Assembly (NCBI GenBank): GCA_015956445.1
Contig: WIUZ02000015.1
Location: 393,501 to 457,500 of the forward strand
Origin: Thelephora terrestris
Taxonomy: Eukaryota > Basidiomycota > Agaricomycetes > Thelephorales > Thelephoraceae
Direction of reading: 5' to 3'
Length of the DNA stretch: 64,000 nt
Shown here: one piece after another, positions 12,262 to 24,047 of the stretch
Layout of the letters: the number at the start of each line of letters is the position of its first letter
Position numbering within the stretch: the first letter of the stretch is position 1
The notes under the pieces: generated by a model
Databases searched by the model: none
What the model saw: only the letters and a program-made list of their open reading frames with translations
What the model was told of the DNA's origin: nothing
Program-made: the position numbers and the translations under genes

Positions 12262-13314
12262 GGAGGATGCTGAGGTGCAGGGGGGAGATGAGACGGCGGT
12301 CAAACGAAAGCGAGCTGGTTTAAGTACAGGGCCCATCGGGGAATGAAAACTCGAAACCACAATGCGCTCAACTTCCAGATCAGGGCATCAGACTCCATAA
12401 CAGAAACGGAACCATCGATCAAATCATCCCCCTCGACCGTGTAAGGTTATATTATTTGCCATTCTAACCCGCCCGGGAGAAGGATATGTCGAGGACACTT
12501 TCAACCGATGCGGCGGGAGAAGAGCTAGATGGGAGGCTGAGGGAAGGCACGTCAATCGAAGGAGATCGCACCTCGATCTTTAATTTCGGCGTATTTAGCT
12601 ACATTCAGAGCTCAAACCGTTGGATCACCGGAGCTCCTCGGGGCCGGAGCCAAGTTACGCATTTCTTGCGGTGGTTTCGGTGGATCTACCCCCTCCAATC
12701 CCCCTTCTCGTGACCGAGTCTCGTGGCTGCGGGGTTGCACGGAGCCCATGACATACCTGGAGGGAGGTGCATTTCCCCACCAGGATGGTGTTTCGAGCGG
12801 TAGGGATCTGCCCGCAGAGTTGATCTGATCTCCAAGACGGTACCGACGCCATGTCGATAAATGAAAAAACCGGGGTGGAAAATAAAACATATGCGTGGCT
12901 AGCGAACACGTCATGAAGGGAGGAAGGGAAGCACGAAGGATCAGGAAAAGCAAAGTCTAAATGGGCATTTTGATCCCTGGTCAAGTCTTCCGCTCACCGC
13001 CGGAGATAAAGGGAGTAAATACCGGCCGGATTTAGGAAAACGGTGAGCCCAACCAGCGCTATCAATTACCTTACCGACAGGATCACGCTATCCGCGTGGA
13101 TGTGAGACAGACCGTCCTATTGCCTCCACATAACAGGCTATAAGCCACCGCCCGCCTGACAGCGCTGGAGGCCCGTCTAGATCGCTTGACACGAGGATCT
13201 AATGCGGTTGGGGGGACAACCACTCGAGTGAGGTCTATTTCCAACGGTATTAGATTCGCCGCAATTGGAAGGTGGGGATAATGAGATAATGGAGGAATCC
13301 AGATGCGGTAGCCA
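12262..13314. other. intergenic, no supported gene
   Basis: Upstream flank of the second Myb gene. Short ORFs on both strands have no motif and no credible splice pattern. Nothing else seen. Confidence 0.4.
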
Positions 13315-13891
13315 TCAGAGGTAAACGCATGTATCGCCGTTCTCGAGAGCAATCAGCAATCGTATACCCTTGGCATCACGAGAAGTACAAAGTTCCCGCA
13401 AGGTGAAATTGACCGGGGCGATTTCCCATAGGGTGAGATGCGGTGAGATGCTTGAACGGGAATAAAGCTCTGGAAGTCTCTATGAACGAAGGTAATTAGA
13501 CCTCGCCAATGCGTACGTAGACCCCTGAGACACTTACACCCAATCCTGGAGAGTGCAAAGCGGACAGTTCGCGGGGAAGCTATGCGAGGAGACAAACGGA
13601 CCGAAGTTGTGCTGTCGAGAACCGGACATTTCCCCCTTCGGTTGCAAATAAGGGTGAGCTTGCGGGAAGTACGGTTCGGGGTCATTCAGAACCAAGCAAA
13701 CGATATTGAAGACCCTAGTGGGAGAAAAACAACGGAGAAGGTGCGGTAAGCCGCCAAGTGATGATGGAGCTCCGGCCCGAGCCGGAACACATCGTTCACC
13801 CTTCTCTCTCAAACCTGCATGATGCTACCGGCGCAAATTCAAAACTGCTGATCTGCTCGCCGTGTTCCAGAGTGCTCCAGATACCAAGCGA
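13315..13891 (-). CDS. unidentified multi-exon gene, possibly partial
   Basis: Three exons join in frame across two good GT-AG introns: 13891-13815 (contains LGIWSTLEHGEQISSFEF), 13714-13540 (contains LNDPEPYFPQAHPYLQPKGE and NCPLCTLQDW) and 13479-13315 (contains LTLWEIAPVNFTLRELC), ending at a TGA at 13315. The conserved-looking reading frame across both joins is the main evidence that it is coding. The alternation of short hydrophobic strands with W and D is mildly reminiscent of beta-propeller proteins, but I do not recognise a family. An upstream exon is likely, because the first exon starts at a splice acceptor (after ...gtag), but I could not place it. Confidence 0.4.
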
Positions 13892-14399
13892 CTACTCTTA
13901 TTGACCTTCAACCCTGCGCACTTTAGAGGGCGTCCGATATACTGTTCCGATTTATTCGAATTTTCGCGATTCAGTCCTGGAACATCTGACAAAGGGGGAG
14001 ATGATGGTACTCTATGCGCTCGTTCCAGGCTAGCAACGTTGGAATCGCCCGCTTGATCAACATCACTTCGCTGGCGGCAAGTGGTCCTCGGTTTCAAACG
14101 AGCACCGGGCATATCTGTCCACCCGCTGATATTCACTATCGTCTGAGAAACGATCAATATGCGGGGTGAGTTTCGGGTGCCTCGGGTGCTGGGGGTCGCA
14201 TCCGGTGGGCTAGGTCTGCATCGGGCCGGTCGAGATGCCATCTAGAACACAAAGAGGTTAACTCGAAGTGTGGCCTCCTTCCCCACATACACATGTCCAC
14301 AAGGATGGCAAGCAATCCCCCGTCGATTCTTAGCCGTTTCTTCTGTCTTCCACTTGACCACATGCAGCCAGAATCACCCACACGTCTCGACTTTGGCGG

Positions 14400-15620
14400 A
14401 CGACAAACCACAGGCGCCTATAAGCACTCTGCTATTACAAGCGCCGAGAACGGAGCGCCCACCACCAAAATGCAATACCATTGCCCACTTCCATCGGCGG
14501 CGGTGAATCCTACCCCGGTCGCCGTCCCTCTCTACCTCGACTCTTGCATGCGATCAAGTCTAAGCCGCTAGACTCTACATGCTGTGGAAGGTGAGCCTGA
14601 ATTTCTGCGTCACCACTCAGCTTCGAGTACTGAAATCTGAATGCCACAGGGACGTGACAACTACGGGCCAAGTTGGGGTGAAGTGAGAACGAACCGAAAC
14701 GTCCAGGATGAGGCACGCAGGCTGACCCGCTTGTGATGTTTGCCGGACCCCTGGAGCAATTCTCCCCCTCGTACTGAAGTACTTGGAACACCGGCTCATG
14801 GGCACGGAAAAAAAGAGTTGACTACGTCGGCCCACGTGTGCTGTGGAGTTATCCATATCCCATCACGCTCTCCGCCCCTTTGCTCATAAAACTACGACCA
14901 GGTTTCACCTGTGATCCGGCCCCATCATAGGCGACACGCTCTGTGATGGGGACCTCTCGTCCTTGCGCACACTGAAGTTGGGAGGAGTTGTCACGACTTT
15001 ACCCTGAAGGAACCTATGGAACCTCACCACGTTCGGACTTCATTGGCCACCGGACAGTAGAGTCACCGTAACAAGGCTTCTTGGCTTTCTCGCTGCAAGA
15101 ATATCACGCTCTACCATGACATTACCTCCACGTCTATCGCTTCCTCCTCCCGGGTTGTGGTACCAATCCTCGCCGAGACCGAAAAATCTCTCACACTTGT
15201 TCACATGAAAGATCTTCGAACCCTCATCCTGGTTCAGTCCCGTGATCTACCCCCCTCCTTGCACTGTATCCCTTCCTTATGTTATTCTCCACATTATGTA
15301 GGACCTTCGCACTCTCTTGCTAAACGAAAGCAACAGCCTACCCTTCATCCTCTCCTTGGATCCGGGAAATTTTTCTTAACCTTGTTCTCTATCCCAAGCT
15401 AGAGGGCCTAATGCTTTATGTCCGTGACGAGAAGCCGTTCAATTTCCCGAGCTCATGAGCATGGCAAAGGAGCCGGCATCGAACAGCGCAAAACTCCACT
15501 CGATCACGATAGCCATCGATGATGGAGGTTTATATGAGGAAGAGGTATCAGGAGCTGAAGGAATATGTCACACACGTTAAGTCCGTGGCCTGGGAGAGTG
15601 TGCTGTCCTACTCTCCTCTC
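14400..15620 (+). pseudogene. decayed tandem copy of the F-box gene at 16392-17855
   Basis: DNA similarity to the intact F-box gene is visible along its length. The CCGAAGTACTTGGAACACC region of the intact gene matches 14778-14795. The GGGGACCTCTCGTC region (15.0 kb here, 16.85 kb there) and the segment around TATGGAACCT are near-identical. The frame is broken: TTACCTTGGAG of the intact gene reads TTACCCTGAAG here, giving a stop, and several stretches are deleted so the copy is about half length. The similarity also covers the 5' flank from about 14450, so the duplication included upstream sequence. It lies in direct orientation just upstream of its paralogue. Confidence 0.8.
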
Positions 15621-16150
15621 TCCAGGCTAATGGACGGTCTTTAGTCCGACTATTCGCTCACCGCACATATGTATCATTATCCGCTGGAGGAAGCTGTGAG
15701 CCCTGGCTCTTTCTTTATCCATTGCGTCGTATAACAGGGTATGCGCTGGCGATGACCAGTCAACAGGGTGATTTAAGTTGTAAATTGGGCTTTTCACTCC
15801 AGAAGACGCGTCAAGCTAGGAACAGGAGCAGGCAGCCTTTCCACCACTCAGCCTCGAAAGCACTCGAATGGAAGCGTCCGAGACCAAAAGGCGATGGCTC
15901 CTTTCACCGGCAGTGGGAAATCCTGCCTCGGTTGCGGGCCTCATCCTTGCTTGCCAGCCAAGTCGAGAATTACCTCGCACGTGTCGGTCCTGTCGGACAG
16001 GCGACAACAGGCGCCCATGGCTCGCGCCACGTAAGCGCCGCGAACGGAGCGCCCGAGACCAAGAACCGCAATGGCCACTCCCATCGGCGGCGGGGAATCC
16101 TTCCCTGGTTGCGGTCTCTCTCTACCACAGCTCTTGCACGCAGCCAAGAC
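14450..16150 (+). repeat. three copies of a ~100-bp unit upstream of F-box genes
   Basis: A unit containing GAACGGAGCGCCC..., a CCATCGGCGGCGG-like core and a CTCTTGCATGC/CTCTTGCACGC end occurs at about 14450-14560 and 16040-16145. A more diverged copy is at about 15857-15965 (CACCGGCAGTGGGAAATCCTG core). The first pair belongs to the gene-scale tandem duplication; the third copy is an extra local duplication just ahead of the intact gene. Confidence 0.65.
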
Positions 16151-16391
16151 GAAGCTACTAGATTCCACATGTCGTGGAAGGTGAGCCATGAATTTTTGTA
16201 TGTCACCACTCACCACCGGGTGCTCAAACCTGAATGCCACAGGGTCACGACAACCATGATTCAACCTGAGGTGAAGCGAGGAGCTAATTCGGCCAGGGGT
16301 GGAGCGCGTGGGGCTGACCCGCTCGTATTCATTTTTGTAGGTCGACGCCCTCGAGCAGGACACGTTAACAGTCCTCGGCCTAGTGCGGTCA

Positions 16392-17855
16392 ATGAAGAAC
16401 AGCTTCATGCCAGTCAGCCGGATCCCCGGAGTAATCCTTTCCCTCATACCGAAGTACTTGGAACACCAGACTACAGCCACAAACAAAGACCTGATCACGT
16501 TGACCCACGTGTGCCGTGCATGGAGGGAGTTATTCATCTCCCTTCCCTCTTTGTGGACTCGCCTGGATTTCAAAGATGTTGAAAAAACTCGCACGTACCT
16601 CAAGCGTTCAGGAACTTTACCCCTAGAGTTAGTGGTCCACGGAAGCCACGTCGAATCTTACTCCGAGGACGCTTTTTTTCTGGCCGTCCCGCACCGAAGG
16701 CGATTCAAGTCCCTTACGATTGGCCGAACCTCGGATTTCGTCGGAAATCTCGTGAATCATCTCACGTTCCCCGCCCCCTCCCTCAAGGAACTACGGATAA
16801 GCTTCGCCTGCGACCCCGCCCCTGTCTTGGACGACACGCTCTTCAATGGGGACCTCTCGTCGTTGCGCACGCTAGGGTTAGGAGGGGTTGTCACAAATTT
16901 ACCTTGGAGAAATTTATGGAACCTTACTACGTTCGAGCTTCGCTGTCCAACAGACAGCAGAGTCACTATAGCAAGGTTTCTTGGGTTCCTCGAAGGTGCC
17001 CCTCGCCTCAAGGATATCACGCTCCACCACTCTATTCCATCCTCTTCCAACGCTTCCTCCTCCCGAGTGGTATACCTACCCTACCTAAAGAATCTGACCA
17101 TCTGTTCGAACCTGGCGCACGCCACTCTCCTCAACCACTTGTCCATCCCAACAGAAGCATCACTGACCCTGAACTTTAAATTCCGCGGAGACCGTTCCCC
17201 ACTTCCGGATTACCTACCAAAGTCTTCCAAGAACCTCAGAAACATCTTTCGCATCACCACGGTCAATCTCCTCTTCGAAGAGAAGCAGAAATTCATGCGA
17301 CTGGTCGGGCCGAGCGGAAGCCTCTACATATACGGCCGCTGGGAACCTGAAGCATTGATGATTCACTGGCTTACTCTTGACCATCGAATCCTCCGTTCCC
17401 TGGACTACTTTCCGCTGCATATGACCCACAGCCTGACGATCACGAAATACAGAGTCCCAACGATGATTCCCGACTTTGACAAGCCTCCTCACCAAAACCT
17501 CTTTCGCGCGATGGAGCTCAAAACTCTCGTTCTGATTCAGTGCCACAATCTGTCCTTCATCCTTGCCCTGAATCCCAAGCGAAACTCCTCCAAGGATGTT
17601 TTATGTCCCAACTTGGAGGAGCTCACCCTCTACGTCGAAGTGCGGAACGAGTTCCATATCCTGGAGCTGATGGAGATGGCTAAGGAACGTGCGTCGAGAG
17701 GGGCGAAGCTTCGGTCGGTAACGGTAGTTGGGTTGGGTGAACTTGTGTCGGGGAAGGAGGTGTTTAAGCTGAGGGAACATGTTACGCATGTTGAGTACAG
17801 GTTTGAGGAGAGTGCGCCCGAGTGGGACAGTATCTTCGACGATGAAGCTAACTGA
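16392..17855 (+). CDS. F-box protein with leucine-rich C-terminal part
   Basis: Predicted substrate adaptor of an SCF (Skp1-cullin-F-box) ubiquitin ligase. Single open exon of 487 codons from the ATG at 16392; an internal ATG at 16407 would also keep the F-box. Residues about 10-60 hold the F-box: PGVILSLIPKYLEHQ, then LTHVCRAWRELFISLPSLWT and RLDF. This hydrophobic pattern with the W-R-x-L-x3-P-x-L-W signature is typical of basidiomycete F-box proteins. The rest contains degenerate leucine-rich stretches (LKELRISF, LRTLGLGG, LKDITLHHS, LKNLTICS, NLEELTLYVE) spaced like LRR strands, the usual substrate-binding part. No transmembrane segment or signal peptide. The upstream neighbour is its own pseudogene copy. 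Substrate unknown. Confidence 0.85.
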   Translation: MKNSFMPVSRIPGVILSLIPKYLEHQTTATNKDLITLTHVCRAWRELFISLPSLWTRLDFKDVEKTRTYLKRSGTLPLELVVHGSHVESYSEDAFFLAVPHRRRFKSLTIGRTSDFVGNLVNHLTFPAPSLKELRISFACDPAPVLDDTLFNGDLSSLRTLGLGGVVTNLPWRNLWNLTTFELRCPTDSRVTIARFLGFLEGAPRLKDITLHHSIPSSSNASSSRVVYLPYLKNLTICSNLAHATLLNHLSIPTEASLTLNFKFRGDRSPLPDYLPKSSKNLRNIFRITTVNLLFEEKQKFMRLVGPSGSLYIYGRWEPEALMIHWLTLDHRILRSLDYFPLHMTHSLTITKYRVPTMIPDFDKPPHQNLFRAMELKTLVLIQCHNLSFILALNPKRNSSKDVLCPNLEELTLYVEVRNEFHILELMEMAKERASRGAKLRSVTVVGLGELVSGKEVFKLREHVTHVEYRFEESAPEWDSIFDDEAN

Positions 17856-18288
17856 TGGGTGGGAAAGGGTACCTTGCCCTCCCCACCATTTGGAATACCC
17901 GGTTACTCCCCGGGTCGTCCATTCGATTGTTTACTACATGTTATTCACGCGGTTTACCGTTATCTTCGGTAGCTCACGTTCTAATTCACCAGTTGAGTGA
18001 GAGGTTCTACATCTCTTCGTCACCCGAGACTTTTGCAGGTTCGGTGATGCTTTCATGGTCGGATGAGAGGGGTCCGATTTGTGGCGTTTGAACGTCACTG
18101 TACGTGACGGAAAACGGTTCCATGTTCAAGTTTCCCACGCTCGACCCCTCTTCATCCGCTTCCGTGGGTGAGTCCCGTCAACGGTCTGTAATCTGTTACA
18201 ATCTGAGCTCGGTACGAGCAGGACCATCTAGCTTGAGGGCAGGGATCACGCTAGACATCGCGTTTTGGAGTTCTACCGGAAGACTAGG

Positions 18289-19451
18289 ATGTCGTGCCTC
18301 CTTCCGCAGGAGATCATAGATCTCATCATCGACCATCTACACGATGAGCCGGCAACACTCAATGCGTGTTGCGTAGTCTCCAGATCTTGGGTCCAGCGCG
18401 CACGAAAACACCTCTTTTTTCGAATCAAGTTCAGCCCATTAGGTCGACACGTCAAGCAGTGGAGGGAAACCTTTCCGGACCCTACGAACTCCCCTGCTCA
18501 TGAGACGCAGACTCTATTCATTTGTCATCCAATGCTCATAACCGCCGCATACGTCCACACGCTACTCACTTTCAGCTGTGTTGTAAACTTGGACGTCGAC
18601 ACCGACTTGCTAAACGACCAAGCGGCCTCTCTCGTTCCGTTGCTTGGATTTTCCCCCGCCATCAGGTCGCTCCGCCTCACCTTTGCCTCCCTCCCAAATT
18701 CGCAGATCTTCAATCTCGCCTGTTCCTTCCCCCTTCTCGATGATCTGGCGTTGATATCTCGCGCTCATCGACACAGGCATGTGGCGTGGAAGTGCCCTTC
18801 AACCTCACCCAGATTTACCGGATCCCTCGAGTTGCGTCTGATGGAAGGGATTTATCCCACTTCACTCCTACTGTTAGACCTCCCAAACGGTCTCCACTTT
18901 ACGACGATCTCGGTGCTGTGGCTCTCAGATCAGGACGTCGGATCGACGATGGATTTGGTGTCGAGATGCTCTGACACCCTAGAATCTCTTGAAATCACAA
19001 ACCACCTCTCAGGTGTGTTCCATTCGATGCTTGTGCGCGATTAAATTCTTAAATCCATCTAGACGCATCTCGGGCTTCTACGATTGACCTCTCCAAAGCA
19101 TCAAAACTCCAAGACATAGTTTTAAGGTGCAAATCCACGGATGCCCGATGGATCGATGCGGCGCTCCGTACCATGGAATCGGATAATATACAACAAATCT
19201 CGTTAGACATATCTCGACACTGTTTAGGGCAAAGATCTCACCCGGGGTGGTCGGCTATCGATTCCTTGTTGGACCAATTCCGGACTTCACACTCGGTTCG
19301 CTTGAAGATCATGTGCGAGTCAGTGGGTTGGCTGAGGAACGGAAGGGAACGGGTGAAAAGCCTTTTGCCGCAGATTACAAGGAGAGGGACTGTTGACGTG
19401 GTCGACTATTCTTGCGCTCGTGAAGATTTTCCGGGCTTCGGGATATTTTAG
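18289..19451 (+). CDS. F-box protein, two exons
   Basis: Second, unrelated F-box family. The ATG at 18289 gives MSCLLPQEIIDLIIDHLHDE, a classic short basidiomycete F-box, followed by ATLNACCVVSRSWVQRARKH, then FRIKFSPLGRHVKQWRETFP and a leucine-rich body. An intron (about 19012-19063, gtgtgt...catctag) joins NHLS to DASRASTIDLSKASKLQDIV and a 3' exon ending at the TAG at 19449-19451 (LLPQITRRGTVDVVDYSC near the end). Total about 370 residues, a usual length for the family. Predicted SCF adaptor; substrate unknown. The whole region from about 18.1 to 20.0 kb has a decayed copy at 42.3-43.9 kb. Confidence 0.82.
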
Positions 19452-19493
19452 GGGCGCCGATACTAGGCAGGTAGTTTACCAAGTACTTTCCCC

Positions 19494-19733
19494 TGCGGGG
19501 GTGGGTTCTACCGTGCAGAATCACGCTTTCTCAATGAACACGGTTTCTTCGGTGTCGATTATCCTCGCACTTGGGCAGCCGAACGGGTGTCGTTTGTCAG
19601 AGCCTTCGCGTATTTCCAGAAGCCCTTCTCGAAGTTTTTGATCCCGTCCCTAATTAACATAGACCTTACCTCTCGTGCAGGCTCGTTACCACAACTCTCA
19701 CTACTTTGCTCACAGTTGGTCTCTGTAACATAG
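19494..19733 (+). CDS. unidentified 80-codon open segment downstream of the F-box gene
   Basis: An open frame ends at TAG 19731-19733 and contains FLNEHGFFGVDYPRTWAAER and FVRAFAYFQKPFSKFLIPS. It has coding-like composition and a diverged, disrupted copy within the duplicated block near 43.3 kb (matching around ggtttcttcggtg). I found no start codon in frame, so it may be the end of a spliced gene or a fragment. I do not recognise the family. Confidence 0.3.
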   Translation, partial: CGGGFYRAESRFLNEHGFFGVDYPRTWAAERVSFVRAFAYFQKPFSKFLIPSLINIDLTSRAGSLPQLSLLCSQLVSVT

Positions 19734-21148
19734 CCCTTCTCGTTTATTCACACCCATATCCACACCGTGACCTTTTCAGATACCGATATAGTCTTCGTCA
19801 CATCTCCCCCGCGTGCACCATCACGGCGCGAAATTTGGAGGGTATACCGATGGAAACATGAAGGGACGGCTACAGAAAGGATTCAAACTGTGTTGGAGGA
19901 GGGCTTGGATTCATCCCTCCTCTATTCATGGCTCTGGCATAAGAATACAAAAATTCACGCGTCGTCACCTCCCTTTAGCCTCGGTAATTTGCCATTCGAC
20001 GTGAACAGTGGTTTCTGTAATGGAACTGCACTTCACCACGAAGGTCGTTTCTTACCCGAAGAGGGGACCTCTAAGCTCTCAACGAAAGCTTCCTCAACCT
20101 AGATTTCCGACATCCCCATTGCAGTACTTCGCGAAAGGGCCTCAGCAACGAGTCTCCCCTTGCTTTGAGGTTCGATCCACGAGCAAGACGCGTTGCTCGC
20201 TTGTCCGTGGCCTCAATATGCCGTGTACATTCCCACCTTTCTCAGAAGTCCCTGTTGCATTGCATACTCTACAACACCACCCCTTCCGGGAGCGGTCGAG
20301 CACAAGGGCCATTTTGCGGTAATTCGGCTCAGGAGCAGATGTTCGGTGATGCTTCCATGGTTGGATGAAGTACGAGGGGGAAGACGAGGGTAGGAGAAAG
20401 AGGAGGTCATTCCTGGGGTGAGATATCAGATGGTTTCTGGGAACGCGACAAAGTAGGAACACAAGGCGCATCGGGGGCGGTAGTGACAGAAGTAGCATAC
20501 CTAGCGGAGCTGGGCGTCTGAGAGACCAGATCCACTGGCAGGAATCCTCAAACCACGGCGGGTACCCAAAGAAATCCAGAAAGCATTGGCCAGATGTCCC
20601 ATTTGCCTCTCGAGCCAAGAGATCCTACGCCATGTCCCCTATCAAGATGCGGTTGTCATGCGCATGTATGGTTCGTCCAGCACGCTGATATACGGGAAAA
20701 GGGGAATCAAACTAACGGTGGGCATGAACGAACCTGTGGCGAAGTTGTAGACATGAGTGGTGGGATCCCCAGGATAAATCTGAACGGGAGCGTTCGGGCA
20801 TCGGCGCTCATCATGGACTGGAGGAAGTCTTCCCTCCGAGTCGGGCGCGTTGAAATCCCTCGACATGCCATCCATTTCGTGAGGCGAGACAAACTACAAT
20901 CCGAACGTTTCCCGTCGTTCGGAGGTGGGTGGGACGCACAAGGAACGTACCATGGGAGTCAAAAAGTCAAAATTGACTTGATCATGACATTCAACATGCT
21001 AGCGCTACCGTAGTTCATGGACAAAAAAAAAAAAAAACTCGGCTGTTCATTTGAAGCCCGATTACGTATGACATGGAAAGGTTTTCTGATGGGCGTCGCA
21101 GTGCCTCCCCCACATCACCGCCTTCTAGTGGTAGTGCCTAAGAGGATC
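19734..21148. other. no confident gene; one weak minus-strand ORF
   Basis: Most of this stretch is unassigned. At 20875-20740, minus strand, an ATG-led frame (MDGMSRDFNAPDSEGRLPPV, then PVQIYPGDPTTHVYNFAT) ends at a possible donor and looks mildly coding. I could not extend it. An A14 run lies at about 21023-21036. Confidence 0.3.
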
Positions 21149-23555
21149 TCAGCGACATGCTTTGGTGAGCCAGAAACAAAAAAAAATTACCCTCTCAGTG
21201 ACGCCTCGTTCGCGCGGTTCCCAAGCTTCCGTATTCACCTGCGGTCTTTCGTGAGCGCCCATGACACTCAGTACAGTAGTTGGTTTTCCCACCGGTGGCA
21301 AGACACTCAACGACCAAGGTGGAGCCGCATCGAATGGCGAAGATACTTCGCTCTCGTCCACGCTGTCTTCGGCGCTTGAGTCCAAGTTCATCGCCTGAGG
21401 CGGTGACCACGAGTCTGAAACCTTCCCAAGGCAACGGAGTACCTCTGTGGTCTTCGGACGGTCGCGTGGGCTGGGCTTCCAGCAACCCTCCAAGACACCC
21501 CAAACGTCATCACTGAACCATGTCCCTTTAGCCCCTCGCGGACGTTTAGGACGTTCGCCTTCAAGGACCCTCAGGACAGCAACGAGAGTCCCATAGCGGT
21601 GGAACGGAACTTTTCCACTCAGGACTTCGTAAACCACCATTCCAAGCGCGTAACAATCCGAATATGGCGTCGGGCGACTGTGATTGAGGGAAAACCGCTG
21701 CGGATCCAAGAGCTCCGGGCTCATCCATCGGTACGTGCCAGCTTGTTTTAATGAATTCGAGGATAAAAGACTTGTGGTGTCTGATATGATGGCAAGTAGA
21801 CCAAAGTCAGCTAGGCGGGCGTGGCCGTTTTCGTCAATGAGGATATTTGCCTAAACGATATCTATCAGCCATAGAGGGTGGGCCTTGCACTTGAGAACGT
21901 ACCCCCTTAAGGTCTCCATGGGCCGTCCCCTGCTCGTGCATATAAACCAAGCCCTCTGCGACGCCCCTAAGCTACAGCAACCACTCCAACGTTAGCGGAA
22001 ATGAAGACTGCAGGAATTCGGGCTATGACTTACAAGCTCAAACCGATTCACATCCTTGTGCGCCTTCACGAACTGGTTGATGTCGCCGTTCGGCATCCAC
22101 TCGGATACCATCGCGAACCGGCCCTCAGACATCGTCGCTCCCAACAGTGGCAACACGTTTGGATGACTGAGAAATTTCCACGTGATGGACTCCTTGCAAA
22201 ACCTCTACGTCGTTTATGGTCAACATGTCAATGGGTAGCTTGTTGCATCAGAGGGCGACAGTGACTTACACGAGTAACCTTTCGCATGTCACTGTTCACG
22301 TACATCTTCAACACTTTGACGGCAACCTGCCGCCCCCCATATTCGTATTTCCACACATCTCCGAACCCACCTTGACACGGTGCGGCTCCCGTTGGGTTGT
22401 CGCCTAGTTCAATCTGTAGTGATCCTGGAAGTAAGCTGTGACCAGCACACGCGCCATACAGCAACTTCAAGCATCTATTTCGCGTATCTTGCGGGAAATC
22501 AGGTCTTTCCAACGCCTATGGGATGCAGGAGGTTAGCGATGACGTCAAACGCCTTTCCTCGGGGACCGGGGAGTGGCGCCATACCCCAGAGACAGCGTCG
22601 ATAAATGCTTGGGCGTCGCTTTTTTGCAGATCACCAACCATGTCAACCACTTCCTTGCTCGACGAGATCACCTCGATAGACGAAACGACCTCATCCTGAG
22701 GGATGTCGCCGCTGATCAACCTTCGCAAGGCACGTTCACTAGATTCGGGTTCCGCAATGAGGGGAGACGGAATGTTGGCGGGCGGCTGTGTGCACCGCTC
22801 GTTCCTGCCAGACGCAGGGGCGTCCTTTACCTTCGTACACGACTAAGGTTTCTCAGAAACCATCGCAATCAAAGGCGGTAGCCCACGTACATTGATAAGT
22901 CCAAAGATCTTCTGTAACTCTGCCTTCCACAGAGTGGGAGACACCTCGTGCTCGGGAGGGAAACTAGCGCCGGGCACTTTCTCAGCGACCTTGGACCGAA
23001 TATGGTATACGGTCCTGGGGGTGTCTGTTATACTTGGAGGTGGGTGGCCAGGTGAAATCCAACGTACTTTTCCAAACTCTCCATTGCCCTCTGGGTGATC
23101 TCGCTCAAATCGCCCATGTCCACTCCTTCCGTGACGGTCTTCAACACGAGGCAGGCTCTGGCACAACACTGAGCCACTTCAACGAGCGCATCATCGTCTA
23201 TCATCTCGTCCTACCGGTGCGCTCGACGATGAGCAAGAAAAGGGAACTGAGCGAGACTTATACATACCCTGACGACAACCAAGATATCAACAGCGGCCTC
23301 AAACATCGCTTTCATAGGGACCTCTAGACTCTTCTGGGCGGCAGTGAGGATGTCCACATCGGCGTTCAAAACTGCGGTCGTCACTGAGAGATTTCCAACA
23401 TCGGAGAGCATATCGACAGTCGTCCAGGGCTCGACGGCCGTCGTGAGCGAGGGAGTGCGCGGGATCAAGAGGGGACAACGGATTAGGAGGGAACATGGCC
23501 CGTGGGGTTTGTTGGAAACCAAATATGCAACAAAACGTGCCAGGCAACGAGGCAA
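21149..23555 (-). CDS. protein kinase, TKL-like, with helical N-terminal (MLKL/HeLo-like) region
   Basis: Predicted serine/threonine kinase of the family expanded in mushroom-forming fungi. The kinase domain is complete across several short introns: glycine loop CQGGFGDVWKYEYGG, VAVKVLK lysine, PNVLPLLGATMSEGRFAMVS, catalytic loop HGDLKG joined by a spliced intron to ANILIDENGH, ADFGL, GTYRWMSPELLDPQRF, SDCYALGMVVYEVLSGKVPF and a final DRPKTTEVL helix. The HRD Arg is Gly, normal for this family, and the catalytic Asp is kept. Upstream exons encode a Leu/Val/Ala-rich all-helical region (VKAMFEAAVDILVVV-like, then DDALVEVAQCCARACLVL and SEITQRAMESLEK), matching the fungal MLKL-type N-terminal bundle. 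Start uncertain: the ATG at 23555 opens the frame, but the paralogue starts further in. The 3' end after 21149 may also be spliced. Confidence 0.8.
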
Positions 23556-23841
23556 GCAAACAGCGCCTCAAATTCGAATTGTGTGGGATTCGCTGAGAGA
23601 AAGGGACCCACAAGCGCCACACAGCCACACCATTGAACGTCGGGCGACGTGTGTCCAACGTGTTTTGCTATGGAATTAATTTTGTTTTGAAAACATAAAG
23701 TCCGACATAACTTATACATAAGTTAGATCTAGACCACATGCGGTGACCTGGTCACGTGACCCTTACAGGCACAGAGAACCCCGTTTAAATTACTCAGGTT
23801 CTTCCCCGGCCACTGATTACGGTAGGCGGGATGGCCACGGC

Positions 23842-23857
23842 TGAATTTCGCGCGAGA
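23842..23857. repeat. LINE target-site duplication, copy 1
   Basis: TGAATTTCGCGCGAGA lies immediately before the T14 run that is the poly(A) tail of the minus-strand LINE. The same 16 bases recur at 34059-34074. Confidence 0.85.
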
Positions 23858-24047
23858 TTTTTTTTTTTTTTGGTGGAGCCACGTGACGGGATAACACTCG
23901 CACCGGGGTGTGGCTTATCTCGTCGGCTTGGGTCGTAGGGGTTTTCACCCTACTGGGGAGAAGGTTAGCCTGGGGAAATGCTTCATGCACGCTCCTGCTT
24001 GCGCAGGGCAGTGTGGGACTGGCTCCAAGCAGATAGGCGCGGTGGCC

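Noticed and set aside
15722-16582. 286-codon plus-strand ORF
   Set aside because: Runs over the repeated units upstream of the F-box gene and into its start in another frame; Arg/Ser-rich with no motif.
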